DNA from: Lunatibacter salilacus
Lineage (GTDB): Bacteria; Bacteroidota; Bacteroidia; Cytophagales; Cyclobacteriaceae
NCBI RefSeq assembly: GCF_009797935.1
Contig: NZ_VOLC01000020.1
Location: 1-64,000, forward strand
Direction of reading: 5' to 3'
Length of the DNA: 64,000 nucleotides
Below are positions 9,994 through 19,062 of this stretch, in pieces. Position 1 is the stretch's first letter. Each line of letters opens with the position of its first letter. Under the pieces are notes generated by a model. It was not told the DNA's origin. It saw nothing but the letters and a program-made list of their open reading frames with translations, and did no database searches. The translations under genes were made by a program, and so were the position numbers.

Positions 9994-10234
9994 GTATTTA
10001 AAATTAAATGGTTGGATTCAATTGGCTAAAAATACGAAAATAAAATTACCCCGTAGAAAGAAATTGAATTTGAATTTGGGGTAATGGTGAAGATGGGTAA
10101 ATAAAAGGCTGATTTTTAAGACTCTACTTCATGAAATTTTGTTTTATGACAATTTAATGGACTAGAAAATATGTTAGAACGGAAAAAATGACCATTTTTG
10201 AGTAATTTGAACGTTCACCATAACCAATCGAACC

Positions 10235-12784
10235 ATGCCTCATGCATACGAGACAGAAGTAGCCAAAAGGTTTACAATATATAACAGTCTCTTTTTAGAT
10301 TTACCTTTTGACAATATATACCGGACAGGTACATTACTGCCAATGCTAACAAGTATATGCCAGAGTGGGTTTGAAAAGAACAAGAGCCCCAAAGAGATTA
10401 TACACCAGTTTTTTGACGAAATGCTTGCTGACAAAACTGACAAGGAGAGGCACGACATGCTCTTTAAGATGGTGCAGTATATCGAAAGGCAAGTAGTGTT
10501 GTTCGATTCCATTGAAGATTCCGCATTTGAAAAATTCAATGACATCAAAGGTAAGGGCACCATGGGTGCATTGATTGCTCGGGCAGAGAATGACCACAAA
10601 AAGGCAGATCTCATTGAAAAATTGAGGACCTTTTCGGTTCGCCTCACGCTTACAGCACACCCCACCCAATTTTATCCCGGCAACGTACTAGCTATTATAA
10701 CTGATCTGGAATCGGCCATTCGATCCAATGACTTAGGGATGATTGACCGATTGTTACAACAGTTGGGTAAAACAGGATTTATCAACAAAGAAAAGCCCAC
10801 ACCTTATGACGAAGCTGTCAGTTTGTGTTGGTTTTTAGAAAATGTCTTTTACCCGAGTATTTCCGACGTGTTGGTGCGCATCCTCACCCAATTGGACATT
10901 CCATTGCACGATTGGGAAAATCCCAATTTACTGAAAGTAGGCTTTTGGCCGGGAGGTGATAGGGACGGGAATCCCTATGTCACGCACGACATCACTGAAA
11001 AAGTTGCTGATAAGCTGCAAAATTCAATTCTGAAATGCTACTACAGGGATATTCGGAAAGTCCGTCGAAGATTGACTTTCCGCAATGTGGAACATTTTCT
11101 TATAAAAGCCGAAAAAGGGATTTACGACTCGCTGTTCGGTGGGGAGAATAAATTTACTTCCAAGGATGAACTGTTGGAAATCCTATATAGCGCAAGAAAG
11201 GGGATTATTGAAGATCATGGAGGCCTCTTTCTGGAGATTTTAGATGAGTTTATCTTAAAAATACGCCTCTTTGGATTTCATTTTGCCAGTATGGACATCC
11301 GTCAGGACAGTAGAAAGCACGATGACCTTTGGGAAACAGTGATTTTAAAGATGGAAGGGAAAAATGCCCATAGGGAGTTCTTGGAAGCAACCGAAGAAAA
11401 GCAGGTTGAGAAAATCCTGAATTACACCAAACTGCCCAAAACTGAGGAAATGGAGGATGCCTTTCATCAGGAAATGATAAAAAGCTTCCAAGTCATCAAC
11501 TACATTCAGACCAATAATGGACCTATGGGATGTCACAGGTATATCATTTCCAACAATCAGTCCGTAAGGCATATGCTGGAAGTTTACCAGTTGGCGAAGA
11601 TTCTGCTGGCGGATGGGGGAAAACTCGGGATAGATATTGTACCCCTGTTTGAAACGATCGACGACTTGGCAGCCGCACCGGGAATTATGAAGCAACTGTA
11701 CCATAACAAGCTTTATAGGGAGCATCTCTCTCAGAGAAACAATAAGCAAACCATAATGGTGGGCTTTAGTGACGGTACCAAAGACGGCGGTTACATTCGT
11801 GCCAACTGGTCAATTTTGATGGCCAAGGAGGCATTGACAAAAGGAGCACGGGAAGAGGGAATTGATTTGGTGTTCTTTGACGGAAGGGGAGGCCCACCGG
11901 CACGTGGTGGTGGAAATACACATAATTTCTATGCCTCCCTCGGACCGAATGTGGAGAATAAGGAAATTCAGGTGACCATTCAGGGTCAGACTATTTCATC
12001 CAATTATGGTAAGCAGGTATCTTGTACCTATAACCTCGAACAAATGCTTAGCGCAGGCTTAGAAAATCACCTGTATCCATCCAGCGAAAATAGTCTTACA
12101 GAAAAGCAAAAAGAACTGATCGAAGAAATGGCTGGGTACAGCTATGAGGCTTATAAAGAACTTAAAAGTCACAAACAATTCGTCCCTTATTTGGAACATG
12201 TGACACCGCTCAAGTTTTTTGGTATGACCAATATCGGATCAAGACCAGTAAAACGAAGCGGGGGTGGTGGAATGAAATTTGAGGATTTACGGGCAATACC
12301 TTTTGTGGGAGCTTGGGCTCAGATGAAACAAAATATCCCAGGTTTTTTCGGTGTGGGCAGGTCAATCGAAAAAATGGAAAAATTGGGCAAACTAGACGAG
12401 GTTAAAAAACTCTATGCTGATTCCCTATTTTTCAGATCTCTGTTAGGCAATTCCATGCAGTCTTTGGCAAAGTCTTTCTATCCGGCAACCGCATATTTGA
12501 AGGATGATGAAACCTTCGGAGGCTTCTGGAACGTCTTGTTTGACGAATACCAACGCTCCCTTAAAAATATCCTGAAGGTATCCAATATGTTGCATTTGTT
12601 GGAAGATAATCAGGTAAGCAAAGAGTCCATTGGCATTCGGGAGAAAATCGTATTGCCACTGATTACCATTCAGCAATATGCTATTCAGGATATCCTTGAA
12701 AAGGGTCAAGAAAACGCGGATTTGCAAAAGTTGATCTTAAGAACCATGTTTGGAATCATCAATGCAGCCAGAAATGCTGCCTGA
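10235..12784 (+). CDS. ppc: Phosphoenolpyruvate carboxylase
   Basis: This enzyme carboxylates phosphoenolpyruvate with bicarbonate to oxaloacetate, replenishing the TCA cycle. The 849-residue length is typical. Catalytic motifs are complete: LTAHPTQ with His142, GFWPGGDRDGNPYVT at 236-250, GFSDGTKDGGY at 510-520, and FFDGRGGPPARGGG at 547-560. A later Gly-rich loop reads GSRPVKRSGGGGMKFEDLRAIPFVGAWAQ. The start at MPHAYETEVAKRF matches the beginning of Bacteroidota PEP carboxylases. It is monocistronic, divergent from the Mrp operon and closed by a hairpin terminator at 12803-12850. Confidence 0.96.
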   Translation: MPHAYETEVAKRFTIYNSLFLDLPFDNIYRTGTLLPMLTSICQSGFEKNKSPKEIIHQFFDEMLADKTDKERHDMLFKMVQYIERQVVLFDSIEDSAFEKFNDIKGKGTMGALIARAENDHKKADLIEKLRTFSVRLTLTAHPTQFYPGNVLAIITDLESAIRSNDLGMIDRLLQQLGKTGFINKEKPTPYDEAVSLCWFLENVFYPSISDVLVRILTQLDIPLHDWENPNLLKVGFWPGGDRDGNPYVTHDITEKVADKLQNSILKCYYRDIRKVRRRLTFRNVEHFLIKAEKGIYDSLFGGENKFTSKDELLEILYSARKGIIEDHGGLFLEILDEFILKIRLFGFHFASMDIRQDSRKHDDLWETVILKMEGKNAHREFLEATEEKQVEKILNYTKLPKTEEMEDAFHQEMIKSFQVINYIQTNNGPMGCHRYIISNNQSVRHMLEVYQLAKILLADGGKLGIDIVPLFETIDDLAAAPGIMKQLYHNKLYREHLSQRNNKQTIMVGFSDGTKDGGYIRANWSILMAKEALTKGAREEGIDLVFFDGRGGPPARGGGNTHNFYASLGPNVENKEIQVTIQGQTISSNYGKQVSCTYNLEQMLSAGLENHLYPSSENSLTEKQKELIEEMAGYSYEAYKELKSHKQFVPYLEHVTPLKFFGMTNIGSRPVKRSGGGGMKFEDLRAIPFVGAWAQMKQNIPGFFGVGRSIEKMEKLGKLDEVKKLYADSLFFRSLLGNSMQSLAKSFYPATAYLKDDETFGGFWNVLFDEYQRSLKNILKVSNMLHLLEDNQVSKESIGIREKIVLPLITIQQYAIQDILEKGQENADLQKLILRTMFGIINAARNAA

Positions 12785-12802
12785 TCTTTGTTAAAGTTCA
12801 TA

Positions 12803-12850
12803 AAAAAACCCTGTGTTCCTCTTAAAATAAGTTGGACGCAGGGTTTTCTT
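12803..12850. terminator. Bidirectional Rho-independent terminator
   Basis: A hairpin with arms AACCCTGTGTTCC and GGACGCAGGGTT, interrupted by one mismatch and one bulge, lies between the convergent ppc and ABC exporter genes. The A-run on the left and T-run on the right allow termination in both directions. Confidence 0.8.
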
Positions 12851-12852
12851 AT

Positions 12853-14601
12853 TTAAATTCTAGCCTGATAGGTATACAGGTCAAAATAGCGTCCTTCTTT
12901 GGCTATAAGCTCGGAATGTTTTCCCCGCTCCACAATTCTTCCTTTTTCTATTACCAAGATTTGGTCCGCCTGCCGGATAGTACTCAGCCTGTGGGCGATC
13001 ACAAAGGTGGTGCGCCCCCTCATCAGGACCTTAAGACTGGCTTGTATATACTGCTCGCTTTCCGCATCCAGATTGCTGGTTGCTTCATCCAATATCAGGA
13101 TCTTCGGATCAGCTAGGATTGCCCGGGCTATTGCGAGTCGCTGTCTTTGACCGCCTGAAAGCTTTACACCACGTTCTCCAATTAATGTGTCAAGCCCATC
13201 CTCAAATCTATAAGCAAATTCATCAACATATGCCGCTTTTACAGCCTCCTTCAGTTGATCTTCCGTCGCATTCGGTCTGGGGAAGAGAATATTTTGCCTA
13301 ATGGTGCCTTCAAACAGGAAATCGTCCTGCAGAACAACGCCTAATTGGCTGCGGTAGCTATCTAAACTGATCTGTTGAAGGTCGTGGCCGTCAACAGTGA
13401 TTTTACCCTCTCCCGGATTTAAGAAGGAGGCTACCAAACCGGATATGGTAGTCTTACCCGATCCCGAACTGCCAACCAAAGCCGTCACGGATCCCGCAGG
13501 AGCATGGAATGAAATTTCTTGCACCACAGGTTTTTCAGGATCATATCCAAACGATACATTTTCAAACCGGATATCCCCATCTATCTGCGGAATCCGCAAC
13601 TGTCGTTTGGTTGGGTCGGCTTCAATGGGTTGATTCATCAATTCTTCCGTACGGTCTAGCCCTGCAAACGCTTCAGTGAGCTGACTTCCTATATTGCTCA
13701 TCTGCAAGATAGGTGCAATCATGAATCCCAAAAGAAGGGTAAAAGCAAGGAAATCCCCAAACGTAAGGGTTTCTTCCATAATCATATAACCCCCAATGCC
13801 CATGATTCCTGCCGATGCCAATCCGAGTAGGAGGGTAGCGGCACTGGTTACAAAACTGGTAGTAGTTAGGCTACTTTTTACATTCAAAAACAATCTGTTC
13901 ACCCCTTCTTCAAAGGTAGCGACTTCCTGGGCCTCCGCATTAAAGCCCTTAATTACCCGGATGCCCCCCAAGGTTTCGGTTAGTCTGCCTGTTACCTCTG
14001 CGTTTATCTTGCCCCTTTCCCGAAATATAGGCCGGATACTTCCAAAGGCCTTCAGTGAAATCAGACTAAAAATACCTACTGGTATTAGAACAAACAGTGT
14101 CAGGGAAGGGCTTATGGTAATCAGCAAAACCAAACAGATAATAGAGGTAAGCACGCCTCCAACCATTTGTGCCAAACCGGTTCCCACCAAGTTTCTCACA
14201 CCCTCCACATCTGTCATAACCCGGGATACCAGCTCTCCGGTTTTAGCAGTATCAAAAAACCGGATAGGAAGCTTAATGATATGGGCCTGTACCTGAGCAC
14301 GAAGTTTGGATATGAGGTGTTGGGCCTCTACACTCAGGATTTGGGTGAGGGCATAGGAGGTGACTGACTGGATTACTACAGCGAGAACAACTGCCCCAAT
14401 AAGCCATTTGAGAAGATCAAAATCACTGGATGGAATAACATCGTCAATGAGGTATTTGCTCGCCCAGGGAAGGATGAGGCCGGACAGTCGGCTAATGACA
14501 ATAAGAATCAAGCCTACTAAAAGGTGCTTTTTTCTAGGCCAAATTATAGTTTTAAATACCTTACCTATGGTAACTTTGCCGGGAAGTTTTTTTTGAGCCA
14601 T
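12853..14601 (-). CDS. ABC transporter, fused permease and ATPase (exporter type)
   Basis: A homodimer-type ABC exporter. The start is taken as ATG 14601 (582 residues); the frame is open to 14667, where the extra residues would fall in a terminator hairpin. Counting from 14667, a six-helix permease domain covers about 45-340 and the ATPase about 360-600. The Walker A is GSSGSGKTT at 399-407, the ABC signature LSGGQ at 503-507, the Walker B ILILDE at 524-529 and the H-loop His559. It resembles MsbA/MDR-type exporters of lipids or drugs. The substrate cannot be told from sequence. Confidence 0.9.
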   Translation of the reverse strand: MAQKKLPGKVTIGKVFKTIIWPRKKHLLVGLILIVISRLSGLILPWASKYLIDDVIPSSDFDLLKWLIGAVVLAVVIQSVTSYALTQILSVEAQHLISKLRAQVQAHIIKLPIRFFDTAKTGELVSRVMTDVEGVRNLVGTGLAQMVGGVLTSIICLVLLITISPSLTLFVLIPVGIFSLISLKAFGSIRPIFRERGKINAEVTGRLTETLGGIRVIKGFNAEAQEVATFEEGVNRLFLNVKSSLTTTSFVTSAATLLLGLASAGIMGIGGYMIMEETLTFGDFLAFTLLLGFMIAPILQMSNIGSQLTEAFAGLDRTEELMNQPIEADPTKRQLRIPQIDGDIRFENVSFGYDPEKPVVQEISFHAPAGSVTALVGSSGSGKTTISGLVASFLNPGEGKITVDGHDLQQISLDSYRSQLGVVLQDDFLFEGTIRQNILFPRPNATEDQLKEAVKAAYVDEFAYRFEDGLDTLIGERGVKLSGGQRQRLAIARAILADPKILILDEATSNLDAESEQYIQASLKVLMRGRTTFVIAHRLSTIRQADQILVIEKGRIVERGKHSELIAKEGRYFDLYTYQARI

Positions 14602-14665
14602 GAATGGGAGAAAATTTTCCCGAAGGTAACTTTTTTTGGAGAAAGTATCTGTTTCCGAATTAGAC

Positions 14666-14720
14666 AAAAAAGCAAAACCGTGGCATCTTCTGATCAGAAT
14701 ATACCACGGTTTTGCTTAAA
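14666..14720 (-). terminator. Strong terminator of the gamma-glutamyltransferase gene
   Basis: A perfect 14-base inverted repeat (AAGCAAAACCGTGG / CCACGGTTTTGCTT, 14670-14683 and 14704-14717) is followed on the minus strand by a T-run. It lies 20 bases after the ggt stop and just before the ABC exporter, so the two genes are probably separate transcripts. Confidence 0.85.
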
Positions 14721-14737
14721 AGCTTTTCTAATATGGG

Positions 14738-16438
14738 TTAAAACCCTGCTGCAGTATCCATTCCCCTAGGGTCGGCTCCCCCCTCTAAAGTACCATCGGG
14801 TAATTTTAGGATGGCATCTACCCGTCCAATACCTCCCCGTTCTACAAAAACGTGTCCCTTCGCCTCTAGCGTGGATTGGAGCCTTTCGTCCATGGCTCCT
14901 TCTTCATAGGATATTACTTCCGGTTGCCACTGACTATGAAACCGTTTTGCATTGACTGCTTCCTGCATACCCATGTCAAATTCGATAACGTTGACGATGA
15001 CTTGAAAAACGGACGTTGGAATAGTGGATCCACCCGGTGTACCTACTACCATAAAGAGCTCCCCGCCTTTTTCCAGAATCGTCGGTGTCATGGAGCTTAA
15101 CATCCGTTTTCCCGGTTCGATTTTATTCGCCTCGCCACCAAGCACGCCAAACATATTGGGATGGCCTGGCTTGATGGAGAAATCATCCATCTCATTATTC
15201 AATATAAAACCGGCACCATCTACCACCACGGAAGAACCCATTCCTCCGTTCAATGTCGTCGTGCAGGCTACTGCGTTCCCCATGGAATCAATTACTGAAA
15301 AATGGGTAGTCTCTTCACTCATTGAAAGTAATTTCCCCTCCTGAATACTGGCAGAGGAGGTAGCCCTTTCCGGATCAAAGGTGAGGAATCTATCCTTAAG
15401 GTATTCTTTGCTTAGCAAATCGGAAACCGGAACCGGGTAGTAATCCATGTCTGCCATATAGGCTGCCCTATCGGCGTATACCCTTCGTTCCATCTCAGTT
15501 TTCAGGTGAATGTAATCTGGATATTTTCCTTTATCGTTTGATACTTGATATTCTTCCATGGTCCCGAGCATTTGCAGGATAATTAGACCGCCGCTACTCG
15601 GAGGACCCATGGTTATGATTTTGTAGTCCTTATAATTTCCAATCAGTGGCTCTCTCCATGTGCTTTCATACTTTTCCAAGTCCTCCAGGGTAATTATTCC
15701 CCCACCACGTTCCATTTCAGCGGCTATAAAGGCAGCAGTAGGTCCCGAATAAAATCCTTCCCGCATATTATCACGGATAAGCTTTAACGTCTCTGCGAGT
15801 TGCGATTGGACCAATACATCTCCCTCTTTCCACGTCTTTCCGGTAAATTGCACAGGGTCTATACTTGAATAGGTCTGGAAATTTTCAACTGCTCTGTTAA
15901 ATTTGGCAGCTTCATCAGCGGTTAGTTCAAATCCGTTTTCGGCAAGATCTACCGCAGGCTGCACCAATTCGGTCCAAGGAAGACTCCCAAGCTTGTCAAA
16001 TGCCTTGACCATGCCATCCACGGCTCCTGGAACACCCGAAGCAAGATGTCCTTTGATGCTTTTTCGCTCAATTACTTCCCCGTTTTCATCGAGGTACATG
16101 TCCTGGTGGGAATTGAGCGGACCCCTTTCCCTGAAATCCAGGCTGTGGTAGTTGGCGTCTTTGTCCCGTATCACAAAAAAACCACCACCACCAATATTAC
16201 CTGCCTCCGGATAGACCACAGCCAAAGCAAAATGGACAGCAATGGCCGCATCTATGGCATTACCTCCTTTTTTGAGTATGGCTGAACCCACCTCCGAGGC
16301 AAGGGGATGGGCAGAAACCACCATTGCCTTTTCGGTTATTAACCCTATGACCGGCTCTTCTTTTTCAGCTGAACAGGATAGTATCAGCCCTATAAGAACT
16401 AGTAGACTTAGTTTCTTTAGCAAACAGTTCATTTTCAT
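14738..16438 (-). CDS. ggt: Gamma-glutamyltransferase (lipoprotein)
   Basis: The enzyme cleaves gamma-glutamyl bonds, for example of glutathione, by water or to an acceptor amino acid. It is made as a precursor that self-cleaves before a catalytic threonine. That site is seen in EETTHFSVIDSMGNAVACTTTLN, and GPPSSGGLIILQML and the later GSTIPTSVFQV region are also family motifs. The N-terminus has a lipoprotein signal peptide ending LILSCSAE, so the protein is anchored outside the cytoplasm. The start is taken at ATG 16438 (566 residues); the frame is open to 16480, but those residues do not suit a signal peptide. The length is normal. Confidence 0.93.
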   Translation of the reverse strand: MKMNCLLKKLSLLVLIGLILSCSAEKEEPVIGLITEKAMVVSAHPLASEVGSAILKKGGNAIDAAIAVHFALAVVYPEAGNIGGGGFFVIRDKDANYHSLDFRERGPLNSHQDMYLDENGEVIERKSIKGHLASGVPGAVDGMVKAFDKLGSLPWTELVQPAVDLAENGFELTADEAAKFNRAVENFQTYSSIDPVQFTGKTWKEGDVLVQSQLAETLKLIRDNMREGFYSGPTAAFIAAEMERGGGIITLEDLEKYESTWREPLIGNYKDYKIITMGPPSSGGLIILQMLGTMEEYQVSNDKGKYPDYIHLKTEMERRVYADRAAYMADMDYYPVPVSDLLSKEYLKDRFLTFDPERATSSASIQEGKLLSMSEETTHFSVIDSMGNAVACTTTLNGGMGSSVVVDGAGFILNNEMDDFSIKPGHPNMFGVLGGEANKIEPGKRMLSSMTPTILEKGGELFMVVGTPGGSTIPTSVFQVIVNVIEFDMGMQEAVNAKRFHSQWQPEVISYEEGAMDERLQSTLEAKGHVFVERGGIGRVDAILKLPDGTLEGGADPRGMDTAAGF

Positions 16439-16674
16439 ATATTTTTGTCGGTGGTTGAAGTATGTACATTCTTTGTACAAAGCAAATTAAATAAATAACT
16501 GTGATAAATAATGGGTATAAAATAAATAAATCACTATTTTGTTGAAATATGGGTAAAGATGGGATCTATTCTTTTAATTTTTGCTAATAATTTGGAAAAA
16601 TTAGGTTGCTATGGTCCTAGCATTAAAACCTTGGACAAAGGTAAACAATTGGAGCGGATGTAATCATTGTGGAT

Positions 16675-17019
16675 TTAAAAGGCACGGGAGTTAACTTCTT
16701 TCAAAAAAGCTTTTACTTCTGTTTCGAGCAAAATAAGCTCTTCCAGAAAAACCGGATAAAGCAAATTGAATTTTTCGGGAATATTCCGTTCCAATTTCTC
16801 CAAACTATTCTTCATACGTGAAGCACCAAGATAGAGCATTGTTGGCTTGGACTTATGGCATGTTTTCCGAGTTTTATCATAATCTCCACTGTTATAAATT
16901 TGCTGTAAGCTTTTCAATTCTTCTACATTTGTAAGTAGAATAAGGTTCAGCATCTCATTGACTGTCTCAACATCATCAAAAAAATGAAAAATTCTTTCAG
17001 GTTCAATTAATGTATACAT
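16675..17019 (-). CDS. Orphan HPt (histidine phosphotransfer) protein
   Basis: A 114-residue all-helical protein resembling Hpt domains, which carry a phosphoryl group between receiver domains of phosphorelays. The candidate phosphohistidine is His55 in CHKSKPTMLYLGASRMKNSLEKLE, which fits the usual H-x-x-K-x-x-x-x-x-L-G-A pattern. The chosen ATG at 17019 gives a compact Hpt domain; the open frame extends upstream to 17112, but that part translates the intergenic region. No kinase or receiver gene is nearby. An 18-base palindrome lies 36 bases before the start. Confidence 0.75.
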   Translation of the reverse strand: MYTLIEPERIFHFFDDVETVNEMLNLILLTNVEELKSLQQIYNSGDYDKTRKTCHKSKPTMLYLGASRMKNSLEKLERNIPEKFNLLYPVFLEELILLETEVKAFLKEVNSRAF

Positions 17020-17054
17020 GGTGTTTATAAAAAAATGGATCAATAAGAGGTGAA

Positions 17055-17072
17055 CTAACCTACTTAGGTTAG
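17055..17072. promoter_or_regulatory. Palindromic operator candidate between HPt and rhomboid genes
   Basis: CTAACCTACTTAGGTTAG is an 18-base inverted repeat with only the central two bases unpaired. It lies in the 94-base gap between two divergent genes, where a dimeric regulator could bind. No cognate regulator is identifiable. Confidence 0.45.
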
Positions 17073-17113
17073 AGTTTGTAAAACTAAATAAGTTTGATTG
17101 GTAATAAAACAAA

Positions 17114-17701
17114 GTGGGGCAAAAAAAAAGTACGTCTTATTATAACCGACTAAGAGAAAGTACGGTAGTCCCGTTCCGGTTTTCGCTACTGATGTTGTTG
17201 GTCTTTTTCATTCAGGTTTTGTTTCATACTGACTTGGGATTTTTGGGGATTTTGCCCAACGTATACTCAGGCCTAATTGGGGTGGCCTTTGCCCCGCTGA
17301 TACACGGGAGCAATATGCACCTGTATGCCAATATCTTTCCAGTAATCATTTTGGGCAGTAGTCTCTATTTTTTCTATGATAGGGTAGCAGATCAGGTTTT
17401 TTTCTATTGTTATTTTATGACCAACTTCATCGTATGGCTATTCGGAAGACCTTATTATCATATAGGAGCGAGTGGATTGGTCTATGGCTTAGCGATGTTC
17501 CTGATTGCCTTGGGATTTTTTAGAGGATCGTTAAAGTCCATTATGATATCTGTTGTTATAATTATTTTTTATGGGGGCATTATTTACGGGGTTTTGCCAA
17601 CAGATAAAAAGATATCATGGGAAAGCCACCTTGCCGGTGCAGTTGTGGGCATGATGATGGCTTTTTTTTCCAGTAAGAAAAAATATTTAAGCAGCTACTG
17701 A
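17114..17701 (+). CDS. Rhomboid-family intramembrane serine protease
   Basis: A 195-residue, six-helix membrane protein. The catalytic dyad is present: Ser120 in HIGASGLVYG and His172 in ESHLAGAVVG. The preceding H-G-S-N-M-H-L-Y-A-N segment (His64, His69, Asn73) matches the oxyanion region of rhomboids. Such proteases cut single-pass membrane proteins within the bilayer. The start is GTG at 17114; a stop lies three codons upstream, so no other start is possible. The small one-helix protein encoded next could be considered a neighbour substrate, but nothing shows this. Confidence 0.88.
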   Translation: MGQKKSTSYYNRLRESTVVPFRFSLLMLLVFFIQVLFHTDLGFLGILPNVYSGLIGVAFAPLIHGSNMHLYANIFPVIILGSSLYFFYDRVADQVFFYCYFMTNFIVWLFGRPYYHIGASGLVYGLAMFLIALGFFRGSLKSIMISVVIIIFYGGIIYGVLPTDKKISWESHLAGAVVGMMMAFFSSKKKYLSSY

Positions 17702-17771
17702 AATGAACTTTTTGAAGAAGAGTAAGTTTGTTTGCGGGAGGAAGGTTAATTTTGTGTAATAAAGATCAAAC

Positions 17772-17933
17772 ATGACCAAAAATAAAATGATATTCTTGAT
17801 TCTAGGAGCGATATTCTTAATAATCATTGGCTTAATCGGATGGGACATGTCCAGGAAAACCACCTTTCCAGGTTCTAAAGGTAATCTTAAGGAACGTATG
17901 GCGCCGGAAGTGGAAATAAATAAAGATGAGTAA
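17772..17933 (+). CDS. Small single-pass membrane protein (53 aa)
   Basis: A short gene reading MTKNKMIFLILGAIFLIII... with one transmembrane helix at residues 6-24, then a polar tail ending EVEINKDE. Its stop overlaps the start of the next gene in ATGAGTAA (the start codon is at 17926), which argues strongly that it is translated and coupled to the DUF2452 gene. I do not recognise a family. Confidence 0.75.
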   Translation: MTKNKMIFLILGAIFLIIIGLIGWDMSRKTTFPGSKGNLKERMAPEVEINKDE

Positions 17934-18387
17934 AAGAACGAAGATTGATCTATCAGCCATAGATCTGGAAAAAATGGCGGAAAAAATAACAGACCAGCCT
18001 GGCCTTTTACCATATGCCCATCAGGCTGGGAGTGCTCTAATTAAGCCTGAAGATAAGGGTAAAATTACGGGGAAAGCTGTTGCAGCCATGCATTCCCAGA
18101 CGGATATGCAGATGGCACAGATATACGCCCAAATGCAGCTATTGGCAGATCAGGCCAAGTCCATCCAACAGCGGGTAGAGATTTCTGAGCGGATTTATCT
18201 GGCAGATATAAGGTTTGAACCTTTAATCAACCACGTGTATTATCTTTATCTTAGGGAAGACGGCAGGGACTTTTTGAGTATGGTATCCCCTCAAGAATGG
18301 GGAAGGAAAAAGCCTTATGATGAATTTGTGGCAAAAATCCGTCTTTTGGCAGATCATACGTGGGAAATTATTCGTGAAGATAATTAG
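17926..18387 (+). CDS. DUF2452 domain protein
   Basis: A 153-residue soluble protein matching the DUF2452 family of Bacteroidota. Recognisable segments are LPYAHQAGSALIKPEDKGKITGKAVAAMHSQTDMQMAQIYAQMQLLADQA and HVYYLYLREDGRDFLSMVSPQEWG. The function is unknown. It overlaps the small membrane protein gene by eight bases and is followed by an unknown gene after 11 bases. Confidence 0.85.
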   Translation: MSKRTKIDLSAIDLEKMAEKITDQPGLLPYAHQAGSALIKPEDKGKITGKAVAAMHSQTDMQMAQIYAQMQLLADQAKSIQQRVEISERIYLADIRFEPLINHVYYLYLREDGRDFLSMVSPQEWGRKKPYDEFVAKIRLLADHTWEIIREDN

Positions 18388-18398
18388 GAATTAACATC

Positions 18399-19046
18399 GT
18401 GCACCATATAAAAGTACAATCCCTCCTTAGAACCCTAGATTTCTCTGACATCAGATATGAACCTGATTTTTCATTGGAAATAAGCGAAAGCCTATTTGAC
18501 AAAAAGTCTATGGAATGGTTGCGGTCAAGTTACAATCAATTGGGTGGTAAGGACAAGGCAATACGTTTGTCCTCGTTACGGTTTGATTTTGCCATAGACA
18601 GGCATTTGTTCTTATTTGATAATGCTGTTCATTTTAATAGATATAGATCACTTACTCTAAAAAATGAAATGTACCTGGTTTTCACCTATCCTTGGGCAGT
18701 AGCTTACGAGCGCCTTTGCAGGCAACAGGAAAGAGCCTGCTTACAGGCAGGTCTTCAAGATCGGATATGGAATGGTCCCCCGTTGGCAACTAGATGCTTT
18801 GGCCGATCGGAGGAATCGGGTGATCTTAGTGGCAATGGTTCTTCGGGATGGAAGTTAAACGCATACAACGACATGCAATATGACCTTATTTCCCGCCTGC
18901 ATGGCTTTAAATTGGTTCGCATTCCGGAGTACGAAACAATAATGACTGGGGGAAGTCTGAAAAAGATTGACCAACTGCTGTTAAATCCAAGTGAGTCCAC
19001 CATGGGAATAATCGGCAAATGGCTTCAGCGAAAACTGGAGTCATAA
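18399..19046 (+). CDS. Hypothetical protein (215 aa)
   Basis: The gene starts at GTG 18399, just after the DUF2452 gene. The protein has no signal peptide or membrane helix. It is a mixed alpha/beta soluble protein with a Cys- and Gly-containing middle section (LCRQQERACLQAG and CFGRSEESGDLSGNGSSG) and a charged C-terminus. I do not recognise a family. Its spacing and orientation suggest co-transcription with the two preceding genes. Confidence 0.65.
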   Translation: MHHIKVQSLLRTLDFSDIRYEPDFSLEISESLFDKKSMEWLRSSYNQLGGKDKAIRLSSLRFDFAIDRHLFLFDNAVHFNRYRSLTLKNEMYLVFTYPWAVAYERLCRQQERACLQAGLQDRIWNGPPLATRCFGRSEESGDLSGNGSSGWKLNAYNDMQYDLISRLHGFKLVRIPEYETIMTGGSLKKIDQLLLNPSESTMGIIGKWLQRKLES

Positions 19047-19062
19047 ATGGGACCCGCTGTGT

